NCBI GenBank assembly: GCA_033763935.1
Contig: JANRJO010000053.1
Location: 52,496 to 116,495, forward strand
DNA length: 64,000 nucleotides
From: DALYJJ01 sp033763935
GTDB taxonomy: Bacteria > Acidobacteriota > Terriglobia > Bryobacterales > Bryobacteraceae
Reading direction: 5' to 3'
Of this stretch, positions 51,602 to 60,309 are shown piece after piece. Positions within the stretch are counted from its first letter, which is position 1. The number at the start of each line of letters is the position of its first letter. The notes beneath the pieces were generated by a model. That model saw nothing but the letters and a program-made list of their open reading frames with translations. It was not told the origin of the DNA and did not search any database. The position numbers were made by a program, and so were the translations under genes.

Positions 51602-52864
51602 ATGTACCGGGCGCTTCCGCTCTTCCTTCTTCCGGTTATGGTGTGCGCGCAGGCGGTGGATCCGCGGCCGTACATCGCGAGCCTGGAAAAGAACCTGACC
51701 GAGAACATCATTGCCTTCTGGTATCCGAAATCAGTGGACCGCGCGAACGGGGGGTTCCACATGCACTGGGGGGCGAAGGGCGAGCGGAAGGAAGGGACGA
51801 AGGCGCTGGTGGTGCAGGCGCGCATGGTGTGGCTGTCGGCACGGCTGGCGCGCGCGGGCTATCGCAAGCAGGAGATGCTGGAGGCCGCGGAGCACGGCTA
51901 CCGTTTCCTGCGGGACAAGATGTGGGATGCGGAGAACGGCGGCTTCTACTGGGAGGTGGATGCGAGCGGCGACAAGAAGCTGCGCAACCACAAGCATCTC
52001 TACGGGCAGGCGTTCGCACTGTACGCCGTCTCCGAGTACGCGCAGGCGAGCGGGCGACGGGATGTGCGGGACTTCGCGATTCGCATTTACGACGTGCTGG
52101 AGGAGAAGGCGCACGACGGCGAGTTCGGAGGGTATCGGGAGTTCTTCAGCCGGGACTGGAAGAGTCCGGAGGCGGGAGAGCGGCCGTATATGAGCGTGCC
52201 GGCGGACATGAAGCTGATGAATACGCACCTGCACCTGATGGAAGCGGTGAGCACGTTCTATCGGGCGACGAAGCATGCGCCGGCGCTGGCGCGGCTGACG
52301 GAGTTGATGAACATCGAGAGCAACGCGGTGGTGCGCAAGGGCGTGACGGCGTGCACGGACAAGTACGACCGGAACTGGAAGCCGCGCCTGGACGGGGAGT
52401 GGGCGCGGGTTTCGTATGGACACGATCTGGAGAATATCTGGCTGCTGGTGGAGGCGGCGGAGTCGGCGGGAGTCTCGCCGTATCCGATGATGGACTTGTT
52501 TCGGGAGAACTTTGCTCACTCGATGAAGTACGGGTGGGACGCCGGTGCGGGCGGCTTCTACGACAGCGGGCCGCTACTGAAGGAGGCCGACCGCCGGGCG
52601 AAGGTGTGGTGGGTGCAGGCGGAAGCGTTGGTGAGCGCACTGACGATGTACAAGCTGACGCGGGAGCGGGCTTACTTCGACGTCTTCGCGAAGACGCTGG
52701 ATTTTGTGAACTCGCGACTGACGGACTGGAGCACGGGTGAGTGGCACGGCCAGATCGACGCAGAGGGCCGGGCGGTAGGGGACAAGGGGCACAACTGGAA
52801 GGCCGGGTACCACAATGGCCGGGCGATGATTGAATGCCTGGCGCTGCTCAGGAGCTTGCAGTGA
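51602..52864 (+). CDS. Secreted AGE-family epimerase/isomerase
   Basis: 420 residues, with a signal peptide (MYRALPLFLLPVMVCAQ). The alpha6/alpha6 barrel of N-acylglucosamine/cellobiose 2-epimerases is seen in NGGFHMHWGAKGE, ARMVWLSARLA, LYGQAFALYAVSEYAQ, NTHLHLMEAVSTFYR and SYGHDLENIWLLVEA; the two His (NTHLH and YGHD) are the expected catalytic pair. The GHDLEN pattern is nearest to cellobiose 2-epimerase. The protein is unusual in being exported. It lies 12 bases after the AsmA-like gene. Confidence 0.9.
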   Translation: MYRALPLFLLPVMVCAQAVDPRPYIASLEKNLTENIIAFWYPKSVDRANGGFHMHWGAKGERKEGTKALVVQARMVWLSARLARAGYRKQEMLEAAEHGYRFLRDKMWDAENGGFYWEVDASGDKKLRNHKHLYGQAFALYAVSEYAQASGRRDVRDFAIRIYDVLEEKAHDGEFGGYREFFSRDWKSPEAGERPYMSVPADMKLMNTHLHLMEAVSTFYRATKHAPALARLTELMNIESNAVVRKGVTACTDKYDRNWKPRLDGEWARVSYGHDLENIWLLVEAAESAGVSPYPMMDLFRENFAHSMKYGWDAGAGGFYDSGPLLKEADRRAKVWWVQAEALVSALTMYKLTRERAYFDVFAKTLDFVNSRLTDWSTGEWHGQIDAEGRAVGDKGHNWKAGYHNGRAMIECLALLRSLQ

Positions 52865-52874
52865 GGGTTTGCCG

Positions 52875-53321
52875 TCAATAGCGCCGCTTCTCGTTGTTGA
52901 CCCAGTTGCCTGTGCCCGCGGTTTCCGAACCGGCGCTGCCGTAGGTTTCGCGTCCGTCTGAGGGACCGGCGTTGGGGGGGCGCTCGGCGCCGTAGACGCG
53001 CTGCATCCGTTCGTGAAAGCGGGCATCGCGGAGGTCCGGCCACTGGTCCTCAGTAAAGGCCCCGGACTCCTCAAGCGCCTGCTCGTCGGTCTGCGCGAGC
53101 AGCGCTTCGGTGACCGGGTCGATGCTCAGCCGATGCCACGGGATGGCATAGAGTTTGCCGCCGGTGCCGAGCAGACCGGCTCCGTGTGAAATGACCACGT
53201 AGGCAACGGCGCCGTTGGCGGCATCAAGGAGGAAGTCCTCGACGGGGCCGAGGTCGTGCCCCTCCGGTGTCCGCACATGATTCTTTCCGATGTGACGCAG
53301 GCGGAACATGCTTTCGGTCAT
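52875..53321 (-). CDS. PRC-barrel domain protein
   Basis: 148 residues. The PRC-barrel occupies residues 1-70: VRTPEGHDLGPVEDFLLDAANGAVAYVVI and KLYAIPWHRLSID. The tail is acidic and polar with YGSAGSETAGTGNWV, low in structure. Such proteins bind RNA, membranes or photosynthetic partners depending on context; here no partner is obvious. GGGAGGGG before the ATG is a strong ribosome-binding site. Convergent with the epimerase gene on the left. Confidence 0.85.
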   Translation of the reverse strand: MTESMFRLRHIGKNHVRTPEGHDLGPVEDFLLDAANGAVAYVVISHGAGLLGTGGKLYAIPWHRLSIDPVTEALLAQTDEQALEESGAFTEDQWPDLRDARFHERMQRVYGAERPPNAGPSDGRETYGSAGSETAGTGNWVNNEKRRY

Positions 53322-53354
53322 GACGCACCCCTCCCGTCCATGGACGCGGCAGGT

Positions 53355-53888
53355 CTAAAGATGTTGCGCGATACGGTAGAGGGCGGCGACGGTGGTGGCA
53401 TCAGTGATCTCGCCGTTCTCGATCATTGCCAGGGCGTCGCGGTAGGGCGACCAGCGGAGGACGATGCGCTCGTCGCCGCACCGTTCGGCTTCGACGGGAT
53501 GGAGGCCGGTGGCGAGGAAGAGGTGTTCCTGGCTGCGGAGGACGCCGTTGCAGAGATCGAGAAAGCCGAAGCCGCGCCAATCTTGAGCGGCGAGGCCGGC
53601 CTCTTCGCGGAGTTCCCGTTCGGCGGCGGCCTGGATGGTGTGCTCGCTATCGTCGACGGCGCCGCGGGGGATCTCCCAGCTGAAGCGTTCCACCGGGTAG
53701 CGCCACTGGCCGACGAGCGCGACGTCCTTGTTCTGGTTGACGGCCACCACGGCGACCGAGGGACGCAGAAGGACGACGCCGTAGATGCCAGGCTTGCCAT
53801 CGGGGCGCTCCACCTGGTCCTCACGGACGGTGATCCAGTTGTTTTTGTAGACCACGCGCTGGGCGAGGGTCTTCCAGGGATTGTTCAT
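53355..53888 (-). CDS. Nudix hydrolase (ADP-sugar pyrophosphatase type)
   Basis: 177 residues, the size of ADP-ribose pyrophosphatases. The Nudix box is GAVDDSEHTIQAAAERELREEAGL near residue 78-100, with the REL-EE metal-binding core intact; one residue more than usual separates the first Glu from REL. VRSQEHLFLATGLHPVEAE follows, with the usual Pro-rich substrate loop. Family members hydrolyse ADP-ribose or similar. The gene lies 16 bases downstream of tRNA-His on the same strand and is probably cotranscribed with it. Confidence 0.9.
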   Translation of the reverse strand: MNNPWKTLAQRVVYKNNWITVREDQVERPDGKPGIYGVVLLRPSVAVVAVNQNKDVALVGQWRYPVERFSWEIPRGAVDDSEHTIQAAAERELREEAGLAAQDWRGFGFLDLCNGVLRSQEHLFLATGLHPVEAERCGDERIVLRWSPYRDALAMIENGEITDATTVAALYRIAQHL

Positions 53889-53904
53889 GGGACGACGAGG
53901 CAGG

Positions 53905-53981
53905 TGGGGCGGCTTACGGGGTTCGAACCCGTGACATCTGGAACCACAATCCAGCGCTCTACCAGCTGAGCTAAAGCCGCC
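53905..53981 (-). tRNA. tRNA-His (GTG)
   Basis: Read on the minus strand, GGCGGCTT pairs with AAGCCGCC in an eight-base-pair acceptor stem that includes the extra G-1:C73 pair characteristic of tRNA-His. The D arm is GCTCAGCTGGTAGAGC, the anticodon loop TTGTGGT (GTG at 53947-53945), and the T arm CGGGTTCGAACCCCG. CCA is encoded at the 3' end. Confidence 0.97.
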
Positions 53982-53995
53982 GCAGGGTTCACCTC

Positions 53996-54001
53996 ATTGT
54001 A
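53996..54001 (-). promoter_or_regulatory. -10 element for tRNA-His
   Basis: TACAAT on the minus strand ends 14 bases before the tRNA 5' end. It lies inside a short repeat CACCTC/GAGGTG. The -35 is not clear. Confidence 0.45.
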
Positions 54002-54105
54002 GCAGAGGTGTTTGAGAAAGCCCTCATCGGCCGGAGGAGCGAGAGTGACGCGCGGGCGAGATGGCTGCGAGTATGATAGCTTAGCCGACGCGGGAGGTGC
54101 GATTG

Positions 54106-55011
54106 ATGGCGTGCAAGAAGAGCAGGCGAGATTTTCTGAGACTGGCCGGGGCGGCGGGCGCGGCGGCGGTCGTTGGAGGTGGCGCGGCGTTGCCGGCGGC
54201 GGCAGCGGCGAAGCGGTCGGCCACGGATTGGGTGACGCTGGGGAATTCCGGCGTGAAGGTGACGCGGCTGGCCTTCGGGACGGGCACCTTCGGTGGGCGC
54301 GTCCAGCGGGAACTCGGGCAGAAGGAGTTTACGAAGCTGGTGCGGTACGCGTATGACCGCGGCATCCGGTTCTTCGAGTCGGCGGACGCCTACAACGAGA
54401 TGCACGAGATGCTGGCGGAAGCGCTGAAGGGCGTGCCGCGGGATACGTACAAGCTGATGACGAAGTACCGGCTGCGGGAGACGGCGGATCCGAAAGATAC
54501 GATCGACCGCTACCGCAAGGAGCTGAACTCGGAGTACTTCGACATCCTGCTGCTTCATTGCGTGCGGACGCACGACTGGCCGGAGCGGTTCAAGAGCCTG
54601 CAGGACACGTTTTCCGACGCCAAGGCGAAGAAGGTGATCCTGTCGCACGGGGCGAGCGTGCACGGGCTGCTGCCGCTGCGGCAATTCCCAACGATGACGA
54701 AGTGGCTGGACGTGGCGCTGATGCGCGTGAACCACGACGGCACGAAGATGGACAACATCGAGAGCGAGACGGATCAGAAGGGCGATGTTCCCGAGGTGGT
54801 GTCGCACATTCAGACGGTGCGCAAGGCGGGTGTCGGCGTGCTGGGGATGAAGCTGATCGGTGAGGGACAGTTCAAGGACGCGGCGCAGCGCGACGCTTCG
54901 ATCAAATACGTGATGAAGCTGGGGACGGTGGACGCGGTGACCATCGGCTTCAAGAGCATGGCGGAGATCGACGAAGCGATCGAGCGGATCAACACGCATT
55001 TGAACTCGTAA
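54106..55011 (+). CDS. Tat-exported aldo/keto reductase
   Basis: 301 residues from the ATG at 54106, with GGGAGGTG upstream. The N-terminus KKSRRDFLRLAGAAGAAAVVG is a classical Tat signal. The barrel shows GVKVTRLAFGTGTFGG, IRFFESADAYNEMHEML (the catalytic Asp and Tyr region), KLMTKYRLR (Lys) and ILLLHCVRTHDW (His). Aldo/keto reductases use NADPH for carbonyl reduction. The next gene, Gfo/Idh/MocA, follows 11 bases later and is also Tat-tagged, so the two form an exported redox pair. A TATGAT hexamer lies about 28 bases before the start. Confidence 0.88.
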   Translation: MACKKSRRDFLRLAGAAGAAAVVGGGAALPAAAAAKRSATDWVTLGNSGVKVTRLAFGTGTFGGRVQRELGQKEFTKLVRYAYDRGIRFFESADAYNEMHEMLAEALKGVPRDTYKLMTKYRLRETADPKDTIDRYRKELNSEYFDILLLHCVRTHDWPERFKSLQDTFSDAKAKKVILSHGASVHGLLPLRQFPTMTKWLDVALMRVNHDGTKMDNIESETDQKGDVPEVVSHIQTVRKAGVGVLGMKLIGEGQFKDAAQRDASIKYVMKLGTVDAVTIGFKSMAEIDEAIERINTHLNS

Positions 55012-55022
55012 GGAGAGCGGTT

Positions 55023-56276
55023 ATGGACAGCCGGAGAACGTTTCTGACGGGCGCCGCGGCAGCGTTCACGATTCTGAAGCCGGAGCTGGTGCGGGGGGCG
55101 GGCAAGGAGAAGTTGAAGGCGGGCCTGGTGGGATGCGGCGGGCGCGGTTCGCAGGCGGCGATCGATCTGTTGACGGCGGCGCCGAATGTGGAACTCGCGG
55201 CCATGGGCGATGTGTTCGAGGACAAGCTGACGCAGTCGCTCGAACGGATGAAGAGAGACCGGCGGTACGGGCCGGTGGCGGACCGGATCAAGGTTTCGCC
55301 GGAGAAGCGGTTCACGGGGTTTGACGCGTTCAAGAAGATTGCGGCGAGCGACGTGGACATCGTAATGCTGTGCACGCCGCCGGGCTATCGGCCGGAGCAT
55401 TTTGAGGCGGCGGTGAACGCGGGGAAGCACGTGTTTTGCGAGAAGCCGATCGCGACGGACCCAGTGGGGGTGCGGCGGTTTCTGGCGGCGAACGAGAAGG
55501 CGCGGGAGAAGAAGCTGACGGTGGTCTCGGGCGCGCAGAACCGGTTCACGCCGTGGCGGATGGAGCAGGTGGAGCAGATCAAGCGCGGGGACATCGGGGA
55601 GATTGTCGCAACGTATGCTTCGTACATTGTCGACAGCCCGGTGTTTCATGCGCAGGCGCGGGACAGCAAGTGGGGCGATATGGAGTGGCAGCATCGCAAC
55701 TGGTACTCCTTTGTGTGGATCTGCGGGGACCAGATCGTGGAGCAGCACTTCCACAACATCGACTTTGTGAACTGGGTGATGGGGACGCATCCGGTGAAGG
55801 TGGTGGCTTCGGGCGGGGCGATCTGGCGGCCTCGCGAGGAGCTGTACGGGAACATTTACGACCACATGGCGTGCGACTTCGAGTATGCGAACGGCGTGCG
55901 CCTGACAAGCCATTGCCGGCAATACCCGCGCGGCGTGGGACCCCGGAAGGTGGGTGAGGCGATCGTGGGGTCAAAGGGGAAGCGCGAGTTCTACCAGATG
56001 CCGCGGCAGCCGGGCATGCCGAATCCGCAGGAGCTGGAGCATGCGGCGATGGTGAAGAGCATCATGGGCGACGGACCATACATCAACCATGGGCGCGAGG
56101 TGGCGGAGAGCACGCTCACCTGCATCATGGGGCGCGAGTCCGCGTATGCGGGAATCGAGGTCACCTGGGACATGATCCTGAACTCGAAGCAAGACCTGCA
56201 GCCGAAGGCGTTCGACTACGACCTGAAGATGGAAGACGCGCCGCTGCCGGTGCCGGGCAAGTACAAGTTTTCGTAA
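55023..56276 (+). CDS. Tat-exported Gfo/Idh/MocA family oxidoreductase
   Basis: 417 residues. Tat signal MDSRRTFLTGAAAAF; NAD(P) site KAGLVGCGGRGSQAAIDLL near residue 32; signature VFCEKPIATDP near 140. The His/Asp pair lies in EQHFHNIDFVNWVMG. AAGGAGAGCGG before the ATG is a ribosome-binding site, as expected for the second gene of an operon with the aldo/keto reductase. It is the third such protein in the window and not a close copy of the other two. Confidence 0.9.
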   Translation: MDSRRTFLTGAAAAFTILKPELVRGAGKEKLKAGLVGCGGRGSQAAIDLLTAAPNVELAAMGDVFEDKLTQSLERMKRDRRYGPVADRIKVSPEKRFTGFDAFKKIAASDVDIVMLCTPPGYRPEHFEAAVNAGKHVFCEKPIATDPVGVRRFLAANEKAREKKLTVVSGAQNRFTPWRMEQVEQIKRGDIGEIVATYASYIVDSPVFHAQARDSKWGDMEWQHRNWYSFVWICGDQIVEQHFHNIDFVNWVMGTHPVKVVASGGAIWRPREELYGNIYDHMACDFEYANGVRLTSHCRQYPRGVGPRKVGEAIVGSKGKREFYQMPRQPGMPNPQELEHAAMVKSIMGDGPYINHGREVAESTLTCIMGRESAYAGIEVTWDMILNSKQDLQPKAFDYDLKMEDAPLPVPGKYKFS

Positions 56277-56279
56277 CGG

Positions 56280-56561
56280 TCAGGCTTCCAGGTGTTCGCC
56301 CAATTCTTTGGCGAACTGGGTGGGTGTGAGGATCTCGCCGGAGTTGAGGCGGTCGAGCAGGGAGTCGATGACCTGCTTGGCCTCCTCTTTACGGGTGTTT
56401 TTGAGGAACCCGTCGAAGTAGTGTTCGCCGGCGAGGGCGTGGTTGATCTCGCTTTCCTTGTTATGGTCCTGCAGTTCGGTGAAATAGACAACCTTATAGC
56501 GGCCTGAGTAGGTGGTCTCGCGGTAGACCTCGAACATCGTCTTGTCGGCAACAAAACTCAC
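56280..56561 (-). CDS. Small unknown protein
   Basis: 93 residues from a GTG at 56561. TACACT lies exactly six bases before that codon, which supports it over the ATG at 56537 or the longer frame to 56606 that would overlap the divergent gene. The protein begins SFVADKTMFEVYRET and continues with YKVVYFTELQDHNKE, NHALAGEHYFDGFL and a C-terminal helix with DSLLDRLNSGEILTPTQFAKEL. No known motif; it is soluble. Converges with the Gfo/Idh/MocA gene three bases away. Confidence 0.65.
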   Translation of the reverse strand: MSFVADKTMFEVYRETTYSGRYKVVYFTELQDHNKESEINHALAGEHYFDGFLKNTRKEEAKQVIDSLLDRLNSGEILTPTQFAKELGEHLEA

Positions 56562-56604
56562 CGTTGCAGTGTAGCGCAGGAGCGTATGATGGTGGTGGCC
56601 TCCC

Positions 56605-57792
56605 ATGCCTGCTCAGCTTGTTCCGTTCGTGTGGCCGCGTGCGTGGTCCGCGCGAGCCGGTTTGGCTTTGCTCTCTGGAACTCCCTTCAATTGCGCTGTC
56701 GTCGACGGGGATGGTCCGCCCGGTCTGACCGGCATTACGGTGGTGACTCGGGCGAAGGCGCCGGCGGTAGTCGTAGAGGGCGAGTGGCCCGGGGTGGCTC
56801 CGGTGAAGGCGGGGTCAGCGGGGCCGACGGGAAGTCCGTGGGTGGACTCAAACGGATGGAAGATCCGTCTCGCGCAGGCGCGGGAGCCGGGGCGCGCGGT
56901 GTGGGTGCAGTTGAAGACGCCGGAGGCGGGGCAGGAGGTGAACCGGCTGCTGGCGATGGCGGACGCGGCGTGGTGCGGGGCGCGGTGGGTGGTGGATTTC
57001 GGGGACGATCTGGCGCGGGGGTTAGCGGCGGGGAACGATCGCGCGAAAGGGCAGTGGGAGCGGCTGGTGCGGGCGGCGGCGTTTTTCGAGCAGCATTGCG
57101 GGCGGCAGGCGCTGGCGCCGGCAGCGCGGCTGGGCGTGTTGTCGAGCTACGCAGGGGAAGACGAGTTCCTGGCTGAGGAAGTGTTGAACCTTGCGGCACG
57201 GCGGCACCTGGCGTACCGGGTGCTGGTGAAGGGCGAGGCATTGGCGGCGGAGAGCCTGGCGGGGTTGCAGGCGGTTCTTTACTGCGACACGGCGGCGCCG
57301 GCGAAGGGCGTGCTGGCGGCGCTCGAGGCGTTCGTTCGCGGGGGCGGGCTGCTGCTGGCGCGGCGGGCGACCGTGGCGGCGCTACGGGGGGCGACGCCGA
57401 CGGGCGAGAGTTATCCGCGGGCAGTGATGTACAAGCTGGGGCGCGGGCGGATTGCGGGGCCGAAGCACGAATGGGACGACCCGTATCTGTTGGCGTTGGA
57501 CGCGCACCTGATGCTGAGTAAGCGGAACGACCTGGTGCGCCTGTACAACCCCGGGCTGCTGCTGCCGCAGGTGACCTCGGACGGGAAGCGGACGGTGGTG
57601 CAGGTGGTGAACTTCGCGGGGCGAGGGTCGGCGAACGATGTGGTGCTGCTGGTGCAGACGAAGTTCGGGGAGGCGGTGTTTGTGTCGCTCGAGCACCCGG
57701 AGCCGCGGCGGCTGACGGTGCAGCGGGAAGCGGGACGGACGGAGCTGTACTTACCGGCGTTCGGAATCTACGGAGTAGTGGAGCTGAGGTGA
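56605..57792 (+). CDS. Unknown protein with a class I glutamine-amidotransferase-like fold
   Basis: 395 residues. The middle part (about 175-275) has RLGVLSSYAGEDEFLAEEVLN, LAGLQAVLYCDTAAPAKGVLAALEAFVRGGGLLLA, a pattern of beta-galactosidase trimerisation or GATase1-like domains that lack a catalytic Cys. The C-terminal KRTVVQVVNFAGR and RTELYLPAFGIYGVVEL look like a beta-sandwich as in glycoside hydrolase tails. No signal peptide is clear. TATGAT lies 14 bases before the ATG. It may be a degenerate relative of a secreted glycosidase. It precedes DUF362 by four bases. Confidence 0.6.
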   Translation: MPAQLVPFVWPRAWSARAGLALLSGTPFNCAVVDGDGPPGLTGITVVTRAKAPAVVVEGEWPGVAPVKAGSAGPTGSPWVDSNGWKIRLAQAREPGRAVWVQLKTPEAGQEVNRLLAMADAAWCGARWVVDFGDDLARGLAAGNDRAKGQWERLVRAAAFFEQHCGRQALAPAARLGVLSSYAGEDEFLAEEVLNLAARRHLAYRVLVKGEALAAESLAGLQAVLYCDTAAPAKGVLAALEAFVRGGGLLLARRATVAALRGATPTGESYPRAVMYKLGRGRIAGPKHEWDDPYLLALDAHLMLSKRNDLVRLYNPGLLLPQVTSDGKRTVVQVVNFAGRGSANDVVLLVQTKFGEAVFVSLEHPEPRRLTVQREAGRTELYLPAFGIYGVVELR

Positions 57793-57795
57793 CGT

Positions 57796-58944
57796 ATGGC
57801 TTGTCTGAGTCGCAGGAGCGCGTTGCAGCTGGTGGGAGGCGGGGTAGTGGCCGGGCGTGCCGCGTTGCAGGCGGCGGCGACCGCGACGGTGGCGGTGGCG
57901 CGCTGCCGTACCTATGGGGCGGAACTGGCGCCGACGATGGCGAAGATGTTCGACCAGTTAGGCGGGCTGGCCGGCATGGTGAAGGGGAAGACCGTCGCGA
58001 TCAAGGTAAACATGACCGGAGGCGCGACGTGGCGGCTGGGGACGAAGCCGGCGGAGCTGACGCACTACACGCATCCGGCGACGGTGGGGGTTCTGATCGA
58101 CCAGTTGGGGCGGGCGGGAGCGCGGCGGGTGCGGGTGCTGGAGTCGGCGTTTCAGACGGGGGAACCGCTCGAGGAGTTCATGTACGAGTCGGGGTGGGAC
58201 GTGGCGGCCTTGGGAACAGCGGCGGGGCGGGTGGAGTTCGAGAACACGAACAATCTTGGTAAGGGCAGTAAGTATGTTCGGATGGCGGTGCCGGGGGGAG
58301 GTCTGCTGTTTCCGAGTTACGAGCTGAACCACAGTTACCACGACTGCGACTTTCTGATTTCGCTGGCTAAGTTGAAGGAGCATGTTACGGCGGGGATCAC
58401 GCTCTCGATGAAGAACATGTTCGGGATTACGCCGTGCACGATTTACGGAGACGGGTCGCCGAAGGATGAGCCGAGCGAGGATCCGAAGGGCGGGCGCGGG
58501 GCGGTGTTTCATAATGGCGAGCGGCAACCGGCGAAGATAGCGGCGGCGGAGTTGGATGCGAAGTCGCCGCGGGACGCGGGCTACCGGGTGGTTCGCGCGG
58601 TGGTGGACCTGTGCGCGGCGCGGCCGGTGGATTTAGCGATTGTGGATGGGATCGAGACGATGGCGGGCGGGGAGGGGCCGTGGTGCGGGCCGGGGATGAG
58701 GCATGTTGCTCCGGGGGTGTTGGTGGCGGGACGGAATTGCGTCTCGACGGACGCGGTGGGTGCAGCGATCATGGGGTTTGACCCGATAACGGGGCGAGGG
58801 CGGCCGCCCTTTGAGGGTTGCGATAGTACGTTAGAGCTAGGGGAGGCGCGGGGTTTGGGGACGCGGGACCTGAAGAAGATAGAGGTAGTTGGTACTTCGA
58901 TCCGCGAGGTTCTATATCTTTTCCGGCGAACAGCGGGGGCTTAG
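57796..58944 (+). CDS. Tat-exported DUF362 protein
   Basis: 382 residues. The Tat-like signal is LSRRSALQLVGGGVVAGRAAL. DUF362 hallmarks include VAIKVNMTGG near residue 65, ARRVRVLESAFQTGEP near 112, DFLISLAKLKEHVTAGITLSMKNMFGI near 190-215, and LAIVDGIETMAGGEGP near 278. Cys residues (DCDF, CGPG) do not form a clear iron-sulfur set. DUF362 proteins are often near iron-sulfur or glycosidase genes in planctomycetes and acidobacteria; function unknown. It is cotranscribed with the gene four bases upstream. Confidence 0.85.
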   Translation: MACLSRRSALQLVGGGVVAGRAALQAAATATVAVARCRTYGAELAPTMAKMFDQLGGLAGMVKGKTVAIKVNMTGGATWRLGTKPAELTHYTHPATVGVLIDQLGRAGARRVRVLESAFQTGEPLEEFMYESGWDVAALGTAAGRVEFENTNNLGKGSKYVRMAVPGGGLLFPSYELNHSYHDCDFLISLAKLKEHVTAGITLSMKNMFGITPCTIYGDGSPKDEPSEDPKGGRGAVFHNGERQPAKIAAAELDAKSPRDAGYRVVRAVVDLCAARPVDLAIVDGIETMAGGEGPWCGPGMRHVAPGVLVAGRNCVSTDAVGAAIMGFDPITGRGRPPFEGCDSTLELGEARGLGTRDLKKIEVVGTSIREVLYLFRRTAGA

Positions 58945-58956
58945 GTAGAATCCACT

Positions 58957-58986
58957 GATTCCGGGGGCGGGATCAGCGTCGGAATC
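58957..58986 (+). repeat. Inverted repeat after DUF362 gene
   Basis: GATTCCG and CGGAATC are exact reverse complements with a 16-base loop. No T-run follows, so it is not a classic terminator; it could be a structural leader of the next gene or a processing site. Confidence 0.35.
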
Positions 58987-59064
58987 CTTAAGGAAAACGC
59001 ACCTACGACCGATAGATTGACGAGATCTGCTGTTAGGATCGAGCTGTAGTGAAGAGAAAGCCCC

Positions 59065-59979
59065 ATGCGTTGCCGTTACTGTCGCAGAGAAATCGGGCTA
59101 TTCCGAACGCTGATTGACCGTGACTACTGCTGTCGAGATCACCGGCTGAAGGATACGCTTCCGCCTGTACTTGCCGCGCGAGAGTCGCTGATTTACGGCG
59201 ATGACGACCTATGGGACGACCGTGCGACGCGGCCGAAGGCGGTCTCGCCGATCGGTGCGGGCGCGTTGATGGTGGTAGGGACCATGGTGGCGGCGGGGGT
59301 GTGGTTTCTGCCCTCGGGGTCGGGCGGGGCGGTACGCCGGGTGGCGCGGCCGATCGATTGGACGGCGACATTCACCAGCGTACTGCCGAAGCTGCCGGAG
59401 CCGGCGTTTCGGATTGACTTCAGCACGGACCGCGGGAAGTGGCTGAGTTCGGGGAGTTCGGACTGGGTTCGCAGCAGTGAGTTGCTGCGGCCCGGGCGGC
59501 TGCGGGTGTTGCGGGAGTCGCTGACGATGAGCGACTACCAGGTGGAGTTCGAGGGTCAGATTCAGAAGAAGGCGATGAACTATGCATTCCGGGCGCCGGA
59601 TCTGAAGAACTACTACGCGTGCAAGATCGTGCTGCCGGAGACGGCCGGCGGGCAGACTGAGATTGTGCGGATGCTGGTACTGGACGGGCGCGAGCAGATG
59701 CGTGCGCGGCTGCCGATACCGCTGAAGTTGAGCAGGGACACGGTGTACCGGGTGAAAGTGAACGTACGAGGGGACCGGTTCCGGACGTGGATCAACGGGC
59801 AGGTAGTGGATTCGTGGGCGGACAAGCGGATCGCGCGGGGCGGGGTGGGCTTCTTCTCGGAGAAGGGCGAGCAGGCGGGGCTGAAGTGGGTGCGAGTGGC
59901 GAACCAGGATTCGCTGCTGGCGCGGATGCTGAGCTTTGCGACGGTGGTGGCGCCGCTTTCCGGGGAGTGGGACGAGTAG
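59065..59979 (+). CDS. Membrane-anchored protein with Cys-rich head and LamG-like domain
   Basis: 304 residues. Residues 1-30 are a Cys-rich knuckle: MRCRYCRREIG and DYCCRDHR, a CxxC plus CC pair likely to bind zinc. A membrane segment lies at about 66-85 (GALMVVGTMVAAGVWFL). The outer part (110-285) has RIDFSTDRGKWLSSGSS, YQVEFEGQIQKKAMNYAFRAPDLKNYYACKI, TVYRVKVNVRGDRFRTWING and GGVGFFSEKGEQAGLKWV, which follows the DUF1080/LamG-like beta-sandwich seen in sugar-binding proteins. I infer an inner-membrane protein with cytoplasmic zinc head and periplasmic lectin-like domain. GAAGAGAAAG lies before the ATG. Confidence 0.65.
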   Translation: MRCRYCRREIGLFRTLIDRDYCCRDHRLKDTLPPVLAARESLIYGDDDLWDDRATRPKAVSPIGAGALMVVGTMVAAGVWFLPSGSGGAVRRVARPIDWTATFTSVLPKLPEPAFRIDFSTDRGKWLSSGSSDWVRSSELLRPGRLRVLRESLTMSDYQVEFEGQIQKKAMNYAFRAPDLKNYYACKIVLPETAGGQTEIVRMLVLDGREQMRARLPIPLKLSRDTVYRVKVNVRGDRFRTWINGQVVDSWADKRIARGGVGFFSEKGEQAGLKWVRVANQDSLLARMLSFATVVAPLSGEWDE

Positions 59980-60021
59980 GGCGCTGCTGCGGGGCGCGGT
60001 TGAAGTTGATACCCTCCAACT

Positions 60022-60309
60022 ATGAGCGAGGCCTTTGACGGCTTCGACGACCCGGTGGCCATTCCGGTCACGGACGTCTTCGATCTCCATTCGATATCAG
60101 CGCGGGACGTGAGGGCGGCAGTTGAGGCCTATCTCGAGGAGGCGCATCGCCTGGGGCTGCGGGCGCTGCGTATCATACACGGGAAGGGCGTGGGGGTGCA
60201 GCGGGAGGTGGTGCGATCGGTGCTAGCGCGGACACCCTTTGTGGAGAGCTACGGGGATGCGCCTTTGGAGGCGGGGTCGTGGGGGGCGACGGTGGTGACG
60301 CTGCGATGA
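60022..60309 (+). CDS. Smr domain protein
   Basis: 95 residues, an isolated Smr domain. It has VFDLHSISARDVRAAVEAYLEEA near residue 20 and LRIIHGKGVGVQREVVRSVL near 50-70, the DLH and HGKG hallmarks of the MutS2 C-terminal domain. Standalone Smr proteins may act as nucleases or bind branched DNA or stalled ribosomes. TACCCT lies six bases before the ATG, so it may be leaderless. It overlaps the DUF2721 gene by four bases (ATGA). Confidence 0.92.
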   Translation: MSEAFDGFDDPVAIPVTDVFDLHSISARDVRAAVEAYLEEAHRLGLRALRIIHGKGVGVQREVVRSVLARTPFVESYGDAPLEAGSWGATVVTLR

